From the NCBI GenBank assembly GCA_963700195.1, contig CAVOWQ010000058.1, positions 62,001 to 126,000 on the forward strand: a DNA stretch of 64,000 nucleotides, written 5' to 3'. The notes beneath the pieces are model-generated. The model did not search any database. It had not been told where the DNA came from and saw only the letters and a program-made list of their open reading frames with translations. Below, piece by piece: positions 1 through 9,612 of this stretch (positions are counted from its first letter, which is position 1; each line of letters opens with the position of its first letter). The position numbers and the translations under genes are program-made. This stretch comes from AP-15 sp963700195 (GTDB taxonomy: Bacteria > Pseudomonadota > Alphaproteobacteria > ATCC43930 > CGMCC-115725).

Positions 1-972
1 GTTGATCCCCTCACTCATTGGCAACCGCGCTCGGGGCAGATCCGGATCACGCTCGAAAGCACTGGAAACGCCAATCTCGCCGACAGCAACCTCTCCGTCT
101 ACTTTCGCTGGCGAACGAAGTCCAACACTGGCGAATGGACGCGGACGCCCAACGTCCATGTCGTGGATCTGCAGAACGCTCAAAAGCTCACCGTGGCGGC
201 TGAGGTCCCCGAGCTGCCTCCAGCTCCGTCGAACGGGCTTCTGGGCTGGATTTCCGGCAATGGCGATGGAGTCGGAGAATTCCTGGGTCTGGTTCCGGTC
301 GCGGAGGTCTGGGTATCGGCGCGCGCCAACGGCAATGCCGGCGATGCAGCGCTGGCCGATGTCGTGGAGTCGATCGGCATCACCAATACCTGGGCTGCCC
401 TGGGAGCAGCGCTCGGCGCAATCTTTCTGCTCGCCTGGTTTCTCAAAGGGTTCAAGCCGGCCGGCCTCAAGGGCTCAAATCTCTTGCTGCAGATAATCGA
501 GACCCGAGGCCGCCGGGCCAGCTTGTCGCAATTCCAGATCGTCCTGTGGATGTTCGTGATCGGCGCGGCGACGGCCTACGTGATGGTGCTCTCCGGAAAT
601 CTCATTCCGCTCACCGAAGGCACCCTCGCACTTCTCGGCATCAGCGGTCTCGCGACCCTCGGTTCACAGCTCGCGCCCCGCGGCGCGGCAGACCAGGCAG
701 AGGCGGTTGCGGCGAGAGAGGCGGTTGCGGAGCCGAGCTGGCGAGACCTGATCGCCTCGGACGGCGAGATCGATGTGACCCGACTGCAGATGCTGTTCTT
801 CACCGTTCTGATCGCGGTATTCGTGTCGATTCACGTAATCGACAGCTTCCAGATACCCGAAATTCCGCCCAGTTTTCTGGGACTGATGGGCCTGAGTAAC
901 GGCGTCTACCTGTTGAGCAAATTCCTCCCCGGTAGGAGCGAACAAAACCCGGCCGCCAGCGCCGCTCCATAG
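1..972 (+). CDS. Multi-pass membrane protein of unknown function, 5' end outside the window
   Basis: The frame is open from the first base, so this is the last 323 residues of a longer protein. The first ~75 residues are soluble and beta-like with no membrane segment. They are followed by a hydrophobic helix at about residues 131-149, a basic loop, and further hydrophobic segments at about 179-198, 207-224, 263-280 and 290-309. An Ala/Glu-rich soluble loop lies between the third and fourth. The C-terminus is short and polar. I do not recognise a family. The topology suggests an inner-membrane protein with an extracytoplasmic N-terminal part, but orientation is not established. The next gene converges from the right. 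Confidence 0.6.
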   Translation, partial: VDPLTHWQPRSGQIRITLESTGNANLADSNLSVYFRWRTKSNTGEWTRTPNVHVVDLQNAQKLTVAAEVPELPPAPSNGLLGWISGNGDGVGEFLGLVPVAEVWVSARANGNAGDAALADVVESIGITNTWAALGAALGAIFLLAWFLKGFKPAGLKGSNLLLQIIETRGRRASLSQFQIVLWMFVIGAATAYVMVLSGNLIPLTEGTLALLGISGLATLGSQLAPRGAADQAEAVAAREAVAEPSWRDLIASDGEIDVTRLQMLFFTVLIAVFVSIHVIDSFQIPEIPPSFLGLMGLSNGVYLLSKFLPGRSEQNPAASAAP

Positions 973-1168
973 GCCCTCGCCAATCATCATCAAATTGCCC
1001 TATTCGCATGGCACGCTACGGCCCATGAGCGTTCACCAACCCAGCGCCACGCATCATGCTGCGCAGCCCCGGCAAGGCCTGCGCCACAACCAAAAGAAGA
1101 GGTTTAGCTGCAGATTTGCTGCAGGTGCAGCAAAGGGCGATTACCGATGCAATTCAGGATTGTAGCTA

Positions 1169-2040
1169 TTACGCGCGCTGCACCCGGTACCAGTCGAGGA
1201 TCTCCTCGCCGGTCCAGAACAGCACGTCGCGATAGGCGCGGATGTGGGCGAGGGCGGCGCGGAAGTATTTGAGGCGGTGCGGCGCGCCCATGATGTAGGG
1301 GTGCACGACCAGCGCCATGATGCGCGCCGACGGCCGCCGCGTCGCGGTAGAGCTGCTCGAACTGGTCGACCGCCCGGTCGTAATACTCGCCGGCCTTGTG
1401 ATGCTGGATCAGCATCATCGCGACGTCGTTGCATTCCTGTGTGTACGGGATGCCGACGATCGGCTTGGTCCGGGTCTTCAGCAATACGGGCTGGTCGTCG
1501 AGCACCCAGTCGCAGACGTATTCGTAGCCCTCTTCGACCAGCAGATCCGGGGTCTCCCAGGTCTCGGTGAGGCCGGGGCCGAGCCAGCCGCGCGGGTTCT
1601 TGCCGGTGAAATCGCGGATCGCCGCGGCGGTCTTGCGGATGTCGTCGCGCTCGTCGGCGACCTTCTGCATGCTCTTCTGCGTGAAGCCGTGGCCGATGAA
1701 TTCCCAGCCGCGCTCGAGCGCGGCGCGGGCGATCGGCTCGTAGCGCGCGATCGCCGAGCCGTTGACGGCGAGCACGGCGCGGATCCGATGCTCGTCGATC
1801 GCCTCGAGCATGCGCCAGAAGCCGACCCGGTTGCCGTATTCGTGCCAGGCCCAGTTCGGGATGTCGGGCATCGGCGCGCCGCCGGCCGGCGGGGTCAGCA
1901 CCGTCCGCGGCATCGGTTGCGCCGGGTCCCATTCCTCGACATTGACGATGACCCAGACCGACGAGCCGCGCCCCGTCGGGCAGCGCGAGCTTTGGCCGGT
2001 GCGCGATGGCCGAAAAGTCGAGACGTTCGGTCGGCAGCAT
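1169..2040 (-). CDS. Polysaccharide deacetylase-like protein (PuuE/NodB superfamily), frameshifted
   Basis: Second gene of a leftward pair. The ATG at 2040 overlaps the TGA of the upstream gene (TGATG), which suggests translational coupling. The protein, about 290 residues, parallels the neighbouring paralogue throughout: an N-terminal TERLDFSAI stretch, then PNWAWHEYG, FIGHGFTQ, GWLGPGLTET, a Y.CDWVLDD segment and a C-terminal HPYIMGAPHRLKYF block before EILDWY and a TAA at 1169. Two indels, near 1960 and 1312, break the frame but both flanks stay conserved. The fold is the NodB-type TIM barrel used by polysaccharide deacetylases and by allantoinase PuuE; the substrate is not predictable from sequence. 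A sequencing error is as likely as true inactivation. Confidence 0.7.
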
Positions 2041-2916
2041 CACCGGTCTCCCCTCGCGGCCATGTACCAGTCGAGGATCTCGGCCCCGTTCCAGTGCAAT
2101 ACGCCGGCAAAGCGGTTGACGTGGTCGTAGACGGCTTCGAGGTATTTGATGCGGTGCGGCTGGCCGCTGATGTAGGGGTGGATCGCGATCGCCATGATCT
2201 TCGCGCGCTCGGCGCCTTCGCGGTAGAGCCGCTCGAAGCTGTCGATGCAGCGCTGCGTGAAATAGGCCGACTCATGATGCTGGACGAGCATCATCGGGAT
2301 GTCGTTGAGCTCGACCGTGTAGGGCAACGTGACGAGCGGGCCGTGCGCGGTGCGGATTTCCGTCGGCTCGTCGTCATAGACCCAGTCGCCGATGTATTTG
2401 ACGCCCGGCGGCGGCGAGCAGGTCCGGCGTGTCCTCGGTCTCGGTCAACCCCGGCCCGAGCCAGCCGACCGGCCGCGTGCCGGTGAACCGCTCGAGCATG
2501 CCGAGCGATTGATTGATCATCGCGAACTGGTCCTCGACCTGGTGGATCGGCATCTGCTCCCAGGCATGGCCCATGAATTCCCAGCCGGCGTCGCGCGCCG
2601 CCCGCGCGACCCGCTCGTATTCCTCGCAGACCCGGGCGTTGATCGACAGGGTCGGGCGGATCGCGAGCCGCGAGAACAGCTCGAAAAAGCGCCACACGCC
2701 GACCCGCATCCCGTATTCGTGCCACGCCCAGTTCGGCACGTCCGGCAGCAATACCTGGCCGGTCGGCGCCGGCAACACCTGCCGCGCCATCGGCCGCGCG
2801 ATGTCCCAGAATTCGAGGTTGACGATGGTCCAGACGACGAGCCGGGCCCGGTTCGGCAAGATGAGCGGCGGCCGGTCGACGATCGCCGAATAGGCGCAGC
2901 GTTCACGCGGGATCAT
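2040..2916 (-). CDS. Polysaccharide deacetylase-like protein (PuuE/NodB superfamily), frameshifted
   Basis: First gene of the pair; the ATG at 2916 is preceded by GGAGG at suitable spacing. The protein (~292 residues) begins MIPRERCAYSAI and carries PNWAWHEYGMRVG, FMGHAWEQ, GWLGPGLTETEDTPDLLAA, then after one indel near 2405, in a CGG-repeat run, PYTVELNDIPMMLVQHH and HPYISGQPHRIKYLEAV. It is clearly paralogous to the downstream gene, so this is a tandem duplication. Family members are cytosolic TIM-barrel hydrolases acting on C-N or N-acetyl bonds. No signal peptide is visible, arguing against a cell-wall substrate. Substrate unknown. Confidence 0.72.
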
Positions 2917-3097
2917 GATGACCTCCCGATGGTTGTCGGTCGAGCATAACCCTTTTGGGTGGCGCGGCGATTGGCCACCCGGTGCGATCCTGCAAACCAG
3001 CGCTGCAAAGTCTACATTCCCAGAAATGCTGCGCGCAGCTTCACCTTGCGCCGCACAGCGGTCGCGTCGGGAAAGGCGGGCCAGAACAGGGGAGCCG

Positions 3098-3436
3098 ATG
3101 AGATCACAAAATTTCCGCGGCAATGTCTTTGTCGCAAATTTGCCGCCGGAGATCTCCGACGAGCAACTGGCTGAGGCTTTTGACGCCTTCGGGATCGTGT
3201 TGAGCGCCACGGTGGCCCACGATCCGGCGACCGGAAAACGGCTGCGCTACGGGTTTGTCGACATCGCGACCGAGCGCGCGGCAAAGCTCGCGGTCGCATC
3301 GATGAACGGCGCGGCAATCGACGGGTACAACCTCGATGTGCGGATCAGCGAACGTCCGGTGACGGCCAAGAAGCCGCGGACCGCCGGTGTGCCACAACGC
3401 TCGCCGCGCCGCGTGACGCCGCGGCCCGGCGAGTAA
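3098..3436 (+). CDS. RRM-domain RNA-binding protein
   Basis: A 112-residue protein with a single RNA-recognition motif. RNP2 is VFVANL near residues 8-13, and RNP1 is RYGFVDI near residues 48-54, with the intervening DEQLAEAFDAFG helix. A basic, Pro/Arg-rich tail follows (KKPRTAG...SPRRVTPRPGE). The chosen ATG at 3098 follows an AGGGGAG ribosome-binding site; the frame is open further upstream but that part is unlike an RRM protein. Small single-RRM proteins are scattered through Proteobacteria and are thought to act as RNA chaperones, in some species cold-regulated. It stands alone between two leftward groups. Confidence 0.85.
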   Translation: MRSQNFRGNVFVANLPPEISDEQLAEAFDAFGIVLSATVAHDPATGKRLRYGFVDIATERAAKLAVASMNGAAIDGYNLDVRISERPVTAKKPRTAGVPQRSPRRVTPRPGE

Positions 3437-3579
3437 CGAGGGGGTGACGACGAAAGGCCGGGCACCTTCACTCCGCGCCCGCAGCCGAGAAAGCAGCCCA
3501 CATTTCAGGTGGAGCGCCGCTCGCTGCCGCGCCGGTCCGGTTAGCCCGGCCCAAGTAACCGCATCTCGTTCAGCGAGCG

Positions 3580-4205
3580 CTATTGGTTGGACCAGCTTAT
3601 CGGCGCGTAATGGCCGTTCTTGCCGGAATTGTCCCAGCGCATTCCGTGATCGGTGAAAGTGCTGCCCGGCCTGCCGACCGCGAGCGCCAGCCTGTCGGGC
3701 GCGATCGGATGGCCGGCCGACGCCCAGATTTCCTCGTTCTCGCGCAGGCTCGGCAGCGGCTCGACCGACATATTCATGACGCCCCGGAATCTCGGCCGAG
3801 CGTGTCTTGCCGGTCACCCGGTAGGTTATCGGCACCTTCTTGACGCCGAGGTTGGTCGCGATCAGCGGGGCGAAGGCCGCCATCGGACCGCCCTCCGCAC
3901 CGCCGAAGACGGCCCCCAGCGCCGCCGCCTGCTCGTCGGTGGCGCGCTCGTCGATATAGATGGCGATTGTCCAGTTGCCGTCGGCCATCGGCCCGGGAGT
4001 GTGCGCGATCAGGGCCAGGTTGAGCCCGTCGAGCGCGACCGTGCCGTAGCTGCCCTTATCGATGTGAAAGGCCAGCGCGACGTCGCAGACACCCTCGCGT
4101 CGGCCGCGAGGTCAGCGGCGGCGCCGGCGAAATCAGGCACGGACAGACGACGCTGCAGTTGCAGTTTTCGAAATAGTCTCCCGAAAGCTGCCAATTTGTC
4201 GCCAT
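3580..4205 (-). CDS. DUF1326 protein (copy A), frameshifted
   Basis: Starts MATNWQLSGDYFENCNC with the hallmark N-terminal cysteine cluster ENCNCSVVCPC of DUF1326 proteins. It continues with a HIDKGSYGTVALDGL strand, MADGNWTIAIYIDERATDEQ, and ends with a GKNGHYAPISWSNQ segment. Two indels are needed, one in a G-run near 4093 and one near 3785; the whole length otherwise aligns with copy B at 5027-5658. Total about 208 residues, the usual family size. The family has no established biochemical role; the Cys cluster suggests metal or redox chemistry. It is last in a leftward DUF1326-DUF2182-DUF1326 group. Confidence 0.72.
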
Positions 4206-4225
4206 GCGCCGCTCCGATGCCGAGG

Positions 4226-5030
4226 TCAAGCCTGGCAAATAAGGTAGATCCCGAACCCCAGCATCGCAACGCCGCCGGCGCGGGCAATCCACTGTCCGGC
4301 CGGAAACAGCTTTTCGACAAAGACGAAGGCGGTGATCGCGGCCATCCATAGGAGGCTCATGATGCCGGCCGCGAACAAGAGCGCCATCAAAAACCAGCAG
4401 CAGCCCAGACAGTAAAGCCCGTGCTCCACCCCCATTCGCATTGCGCCCGCGCCGCCCTCCCGCCAATGGTTGAGGACGAAGTCGAAGGGCGAGCGGCAAT
4501 GCGTCAGGCAGACCGATTTCAATGGGGTGAGCTGATATGATACCGGCGGCAATGACGACGATGGCGCCCAATACCGGGGCGAGCCTTCCCGTTGTCGGCG
4601 CAATTAGGGCAGCGCGTTCGAGCCCCCAATCCGCGAAGGTCGCAAAGATGCCGAACAGCCCCCAGGCGATCAGATAGCCCGCCGTGAACACCATTGTCGG
4701 AACAAAAGACTGGCCGCGCTGGCGCTTGTGCCGGTTGATCGTCGCAAAGGTCAGGATCATCGGTGCGGCGCTGGGCAGCATCATGCCCGGCATCATCGCC
4801 CACCAGATCGCCATGTTGAGGGCGAAGTCGCTGGCCGTCCAGGGTGTGAATATGGCGGGCATGGCGATGTCCGCCATCCCCTCCATCGCACCCATTTGCC
4901 GATAGACGTAGAGCCACGAGAGCGCGGTCACGCCGGCGAGAGCCAACCAAATGACGACGCGATCGCGAAGCAGCAGCGCCGCGATGTGATTGCCGCGGTT
5001 CGCCGAAGTGGCGGCAGGCGGGCTGGTCAG
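4226..5030 (-). CDS. DUF2182 predicted metal-binding membrane protein, frameshifted
   Basis: A polytopic membrane protein of about 268 residues lying between the two DUF1326 genes. Recognisable parts are the WWAMMPGMMLPSAAPMIL helix, a TAGYLIAWGLFG helix, then after one indel near 4545 the family signature YQLTPLK..CL..CRSP, an HGLYCLGCCWFLM helix rich in Cys, and a final helix with EKLFPAGQW. Met-rich and Cys-rich membrane helices fit a transition-metal role, which is what the family is predicted to have. The start is unclear: the frame continues up to a CTG at 5030 that overlaps the likely stop of the preceding gene; the first conventional start is a TTG at 4946. Confidence 0.72.
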
Positions 5031-5658
5031 CGCTTATGCCGCCCAGACTGAAGGGCGCGAAATGGCCGTTGTTGCCCTTCCCCACGAGATCGAGGTCGAG
5101 GCCAAAGCCATGCATATGCATCTCCTTCGCGCGCGCCAAGGCGAGACGGCGGCCCGCGGGATGCGCCGTGTTGTCAATGTAGAACGGCTCGCCGCTGCGG
5201 TTGCGCGAGGCGACGCCTTCGATCTCGAAAGACAACACGTCGGGGATCACGGTCGAGCGCTTCAGCCCCTCCAGATCGAATTCTATGGGCTTGTAAGCGA
5301 TGCCGCGGAAGTCGCTGACCAGGTTTTCGCGGATGAAGGCGGGCGAGCCGCCCGCCTGCCCGCCGACGATGGCGGCGAGCGCTTGGCGCTGCGCCTCATC
5401 CGCGCGTTCGTCAACAACGCCAGCGAAGATCCAATTGCCGTCGGCCATGACTTTGCCCGAGCGGATCACCAGCGCAAATTTCAACCCGTCGAGCTTGGTA
5501 CTGCCATAGCTCCCTTCATCGATCCGAAACACCAGCGCCGCCGTGCAGTGGTCGTAAGTTACCGGCGCCTGCGGGTTCGTGTAGATGCACGGGCACAAGT
5601 AGTCGCAGTTGCAGCTCTCCATATACTCGCCGCGCATCGTCCATTTCTGCTCTGTCAT
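5027..5658 (-). CDS. DUF1326 protein (copy B), 3' end frameshifted
   Basis: Begins MTEQKWTMRGEYMESCNCDY followed by LCPC, giving the DUF1326 cysteine cluster. The rest is intact through RIDEGSYGSTKLDGLKFALV, KVMADGNWIFAGVVDERAD, FEIEGVASRNRSGEPFYIDN and MHMHGFGLDLDL, ending in NGHFAPFSLGG. A single indel around 5040 then appears to remove the natural stop; adding one base would give a TGA at 5027-5029 next to the start of the DUF2182 gene. It is about 210 residues and a distant paralogue of copy A. It lies 72 bp downstream of the metallo-beta-lactamase gene on the same strand, so all five genes from 7846 to 3580 may be co-transcribed. Confidence 0.8.
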
Positions 5659-5730
5659 GATGCATCCTGTCTAATCAACGCGTCCGCCTCGTCATTCCTA
5701 CTTTCGCGGGTGGGACGGACCCGTATTGGT

Positions 5731-6606
5731 CTACGAGGAGCGAGCCTGCTGCTTCTTGTCCAGGATGCGCTGGTGGAGGTTGCGGACGATCATCCCGGTC
5801 AGCCTTTCGTCGTGGATGAAGAGGCGCTGGCCGATCGGGTAGGGATCCTGTTTGGTGACCTCCAGCGGCTCCTTCAGGATCTCGTCGGGGCCGAGGCCGC
5901 GGTCGACGAACCGCTCGATATACCCCACCCAGTTCTCGACGATCTGGCCCTGCTCCTTCAGATAGGCCTTTGTGCACGGCTCGCCGTGGCCGGGGATGAT
6001 CGTCTCGACATCGAGCGCCTCGATGCTCCGCAACGCCGCGAGCCACTCCCACGGGTCGCATTCCTGCAGCCAGCTGCGGCATTTGTGGAAGACGTTGTCG
6101 CCGGTGAAAACGATCCCTTCTTCCGGCACATGGACCGAAGTCTGCGGCGCTGTGTGGCCCGGCATATGGATGATGTCGAAGGTGTGGTTACCGACCTGCA
6201 AGGTCAGCGCGTCGGTAAAGGTCAGCGTCGGCGGGTTCACCGCCGGGTAGTCCGGATGCCCGACCAGAAAGACGCTGTCGGGGTCGGTCTCCTTGAAGCG
6301 CTCGCGCTTCTCCTCGAGCGACCCGAAAGCATAGAGATAGCGTTCGAAGCATTCCTGCAATTTGACCTGACCGACGACCTCGATGTTCGGGAAATAGGCG
6401 TTGCCCGAGATGTGGTCGCCATGCGGCTCGGTGTTGATCAGATAGCGGATCGGCGCCTTGTCCTCCATGCGCTCGCGCCAGCGCACCGCGTCGATCGGCT
6501 GCTGCGGCGAGTTGATCATGACATAGCCGTCGCTGGTCTCCACAAAGCTCGGATTGCAGCCGGCGAAATAGACTTCGGTAAACGAGTGTGGTCCGACCCT
6601 GCGCAT
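5731..6606 (-). CDS. Metallo-beta-lactamase fold hydrolase with altered metal motif
   Basis: An intact 291-residue MBL-fold protein. Metal-site motifs occur in order: NTEPHGDHISGN (~58-69, the HxHxDH motif), HMPGHTAPQ, FTGDNVFH and IPGHGEP. The first histidine of HxHxDH is replaced by Glu (E-P-H-G-D-H), so one zinc site must differ or be weakened. A C-terminal helical part (~215-291) follows the barrel. No signal peptide is present, so it is cytoplasmic. It lies 21 bp downstream of an MFS gene and 72 bp upstream of the DUF1326 group on the same strand. Overall it resembles SoxH/quinoprotein-relay-type hydrolases, but the substrate cannot be predicted. Confidence 0.82.
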   Translation of the reverse strand: MRRVGPHSFTEVYFAGCNPSFVETSDGYVMINSPQQPIDAVRWRERMEDKAPIRYLINTEPHGDHISGNAYFPNIEVVGQVKLQECFERYLYAFGSLEEKRERFKETDPDSVFLVGHPDYPAVNPPTLTFTDALTLQVGNHTFDIIHMPGHTAPQTSVHVPEEGIVFTGDNVFHKCRSWLQECDPWEWLAALRSIEALDVETIIPGHGEPCTKAYLKEQGQIVENWVGYIERFVDRGLGPDEILKEPLEVTKQDPYPIGQRLFIHDERLTGMIVRNLHQRILDKKQQARSS

Positions 6607-6627
6607 CGCTCTCTCCTCTCTCGATGA

Positions 6628-7846
6628 CTATTCCGCGGCCGCCGGTACCGCGGCGCGGCGGAACCCGACATGGGCGCCACCGGCGCACAACAGGCTCAAA
6701 AGCAGGAGCGTGGCGACCACCACCAGCACGAGTTCGGGCCGCCCGGCATCGATGATCATGCCGTAGGGCACCGGCATGATTGCCCCGCCCAAGCGACATG
6801 CCGGAGCTGACGAAGCCGAACACCTTGCCGATCTGCCCCGGCGGCGCCGCGTCCTTGACCATCACATCGCGCGGCGTACGGCTCGCCCCGGTCATGATCC
6901 CGGCAGCAAAGAGGACGCCGATGGTCGGCAATTCGGCGAGCGAGATGACGCCGATCAGCAGCAAGAGCGCCGCGGCGCCGACGGTCAGGATCACGACGAA
7001 CGGCAAATGCCGGTCGGTGCGGTCGGCGACCCACCCGCCGACCAGCACGCCGCCGATCATGCCGGCCATGTACCCGGTCAACGCCGAAGAGGCCGCCTCG
7101 ATCGCCAGACCGTGCGCCTGATGGAGAATCGTGATCAGCCAGGATTGGATCCCCGCCCCGGCCATCGACGACACCATGAAGAATGCAAAGAACATCATGA
7201 CCGAGCGGCTCAGCAGCAGCCGCGGGCCGGAAGCCGGCGCCGCCGCACGGCGGCGCGGCTGCCGCGCCTGATCGGTGAGGATGCGGCTCTGCCACAGGAT
7301 CATCGCCACGACCGGAACACCCAGAAGGCCGATGAACAGCAAGGCGCCGCGCCAGCCGAGCAGCAGCATCAGCGCGGCCGTAGCCGGCGGGGCGGCGGCA
7401 AAGCCCACATGACCGGTAAAGGTATGAAAGGCGAAGGACCGCCCCAATTTCGCCCGATCGACCGAGCCGCTGAGGATTGCGTAATCCGCCGGGTGAAAGA
7501 CCGAATTTCCGGCCCCCGAAAGCAACGCCAGCCCGACGACCTGCCAATAGGCGGTCGCCAGACCCATCGCGGCGATCGACAGGGTCATCAGTAGGGTCCC
7601 GCCGATCAGAAACCGCCGCGCGCCGTAGCGGTCGACGAGAAACCCCATCGGCGTCTGCATCACCGCCGCCGCACCCGCCATGACCGCCATCGCCAGCCCC
7701 AGCTCGGCGAATGACACATCGAACGTCTTCTGCCAGGCGATGAACAGTGGCGGCAGGCAGAGCTGATAGAAATGCGACAGAAAGTGCCCGGCGCCGAGCA
7801 GCGCATTGACCCGGGCGTCGCGACCAAAAGTGAACCGATACGTCAT
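6628..7846 (-). CDS. MFS transporter, one frameshift near the 3' end
   Basis: About 405 residues with twelve predicted helices. The N-terminal half has the MFS loop 2-3 motif as GFLVDRYGARRFL, then SVFHPADYAIL; the second half has GGWVADRTDRHLPF and GASRTPRDVMVKDAAP. One indel near 6785, in a C-run, shifts the last helices; reading past it gives MPVPYGMIIDAGRPELVLVV and a final hydrophobic helix to TAG at 6628. The ATG is at 7846. It resembles small-molecule efflux members of the superfamily such as Fsr. It is probably the first gene of the leftward operon with the MBL hydrolase; the 225-bp gap to the divergent amidohydrolase should hold both promoters. Confidence 0.78.
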
Positions 7847-8074
7847 CCGCCCATGTTGCTATAAAAAGCAGCACCCGGTCGAGCACAGAAACCGCTGGTC
7901 AGCCGGCGATCTCCGTCTCCGCTCTGAAGGTGGAGAGGGTACGTCCCGGGCTGCTGCGGCGTTCCGGCGTCGCTTGACTAGCTCCGTACCCGGTCCTACG
8001 GTTCGATCGTGAGGAATTAGGTCATTTTGGCGTAACGGGCCGAACGCACTCGGCGGAAACGGAGGAGGTTTGTG

Positions 8075-9220
8075 ATGGCGGAGTATAAGCTCATCTCGGC
8101 GGATTCGCACATCGTCGAGCCGCCGGACATGTATATGAGTCGCTTTGCTCCGAGCCTGCGCGACCGGGCGCCACGCATGGAGCGGCGCAAGACGCCAACC
8201 GGCCGCGAGTACGACGCCTGGATGTTGAACGGCACGCAGGTCGGAACGCTCGGTGCTGTGATGCAGGCCGGCCAGCGCTTTGAAGACCCCTCGCAGATCG
8301 ATTTCCTCGGGCTTTGGGAGGATGTCCGCAAGGGCGCCTACAACGCCGATGCGATGCTGGTCGAAAACGAGGAGGACGGCATTTGGGGGTCAGTGCTGCA
8401 GCCAAGCCAGGGCCTGTTCTGGTACCGCATCCCTGACAGCGAGCTGCTGACCGAGATCTGCCGCGTCTACAACGATTGGATCGCCGATTTCTGCAAGGCC
8501 AATCCACGCCGGCTTAAGGGCATCGCGATGTTGAACCTCGATGATCCCGACGCCGGCGCCAAAGAGCTCGAGCGCTGCGTCAAGATGGGGCTGGTCGGCT
8601 CGTTTATCCCGGTGGCGCCGCGACCGGACAAACCGTACAGCAGCCCTGTATACGACCGCTTCTGGGCGACGGCCGAGACACTAAAGCGCCCACTGCTGCT
8701 GCATATCGCGACCCCGCGCGATGGGATTCCGGCGAACGAATTCACGATGGACGTGACGCAGATGACGGGCGCCGGCCGCTCGACCACGGATTATTGGGTG
8801 CGCTATTCGCTGGGCTCGATGCTGTTCGCCGGAGTCTTCGACAAATTTCCCGGATTGAAAATCGGCTCGGTCGAGCACGAGGCGGCATGGATCCCGCATT
8901 GGCTGAAGCAGATGGACTTCACCTATCTCGAACGCCCGGTCTTCACCAAGGGCTGGCGCTCGAAGGAAGGGCTGATGCCGAGCGACTATTGGAAGCGCAA
9001 CATGTTCGTCGAATTCATGGAAGACGACATCGGCATAAAATTGCGCGACTATATCGGCGTCGACACGATGCTGTGGGGCAGCGACTACCCGCATGCCGAG
9101 GCGACGTTCCCGCGGTCGCAGCAATTCCTAGGGCGCATGTTCGAAGGCGTGCCGGAGGCCGATCAGCGCAAGATCACTTCGGAAAACGCCGCCAAGATGT
9201 TCGGCTTCGAGCTGAACTGA
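8075..9220 (+). CDS. Amidohydrolase-2 family metal-dependent hydrolase
   Basis: Intact ~381-residue TIM-barrel hydrolase. Motifs in order are ISADSHIVEPPDMY at the N-terminus (the D-x-H metal site of the amidohydrolase-2/ACMSD branch), LLLHIATPRDG, GSVEHEAAWIPHW and WGSDYPHAEATFPRS, which supplies the late Asp ligand. The ATG at 8075 is preferred over GTG 8072 because GGAGGAGG at 8061-8068 is well spaced. Such proteins act as decarboxylases or hydrolases on aromatic and enol acids. The Rieske ferredoxin gene lies 62 bp downstream on the same strand, suggesting a role in aromatic compound breakdown, by inference. Confidence 0.85.
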   Translation: MAEYKLISADSHIVEPPDMYMSRFAPSLRDRAPRMERRKTPTGREYDAWMLNGTQVGTLGAVMQAGQRFEDPSQIDFLGLWEDVRKGAYNADAMLVENEEDGIWGSVLQPSQGLFWYRIPDSELLTEICRVYNDWIADFCKANPRRLKGIAMLNLDDPDAGAKELERCVKMGLVGSFIPVAPRPDKPYSSPVYDRFWATAETLKRPLLLHIATPRDGIPANEFTMDVTQMTGAGRSTTDYWVRYSLGSMLFAGVFDKFPGLKIGSVEHEAAWIPHWLKQMDFTYLERPVFTKGWRSKEGLMPSDYWKRNMFVEFMEDDIGIKLRDYIGVDTMLWGSDYPHAEATFPRSQQFLGRMFEGVPEADQRKITSENAAKMFGFELN

Positions 9221-9282
9221 GGTCATACGGCTCGCCGCGGCTAGCCCTCCACCGCGGCGGGCGGAGGGCTGCCGCAGCGGGA

Positions 9283-9612
9283 ATGCCGATCGTGAGCGCC
9301 GTTCCTCAGGGCTTTGTCGCCGTCGCCCAGGTCAGCGAACTGGCGGCCGGCGAGATGAAATTTGCCGCCGTCGATGGCCAGCGCATCGTGCTCGCCAATG
9401 TCGAGGGTCGCTTTTACGCGCTGCGCGACACTTGCGGGCACCGCAGTGCACCGCTGTCGCGCGGTCGGCTCCTCGGCCACCTGATCGAATGTCCGCTGCA
9501 CTACGCGTTGTTCGACCTTCGCACCGGCAAGCTCGTCGACGGCCCGATCTCGGCCGACGTACCGGCTTACGAGGTGCGGGTCGAGGGGGAGACGGTCTAC
9601 ATCAAACCGTAA
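9283..9612 (+). CDS. Rieske-type [2Fe-2S] ferredoxin
   Basis: A 109-residue soluble protein. The Rieske ligands are CGH near residue 48 and CPLH near residue 68, with an SAPLSRGRL loop between them, so the C-x-H ... C-x2-H pattern is complete. No membrane segment or signal peptide is present, matching the BphF/CarAc-like ferredoxins that carry electrons to ring-hydroxylating oxygenases and not respiratory Rieske proteins. It follows the amidohydrolase directly. The oxygenase operon at 36.7-40.9 kb has no ferredoxin of its own, so this is a candidate partner, though it is about 27 kb away. Confidence 0.88.
   Translation: MPIVSAVPQGFVAVAQVSELAAGEMKFAAVDGQRIVLANVEGRFYALRDTCGHRSAPLSRGRLLGHLIECPLHYALFDLRTGKLVDGPISADVPAYEVRVEGETVYIKP

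Noticed and set aside
4990..6627. A 545-codon rightward open frame opposite the DUF1326 and MBL genes
   Set aside because: Antisense shadow of intact coding sequence; composition is typical of third-position GC bias.
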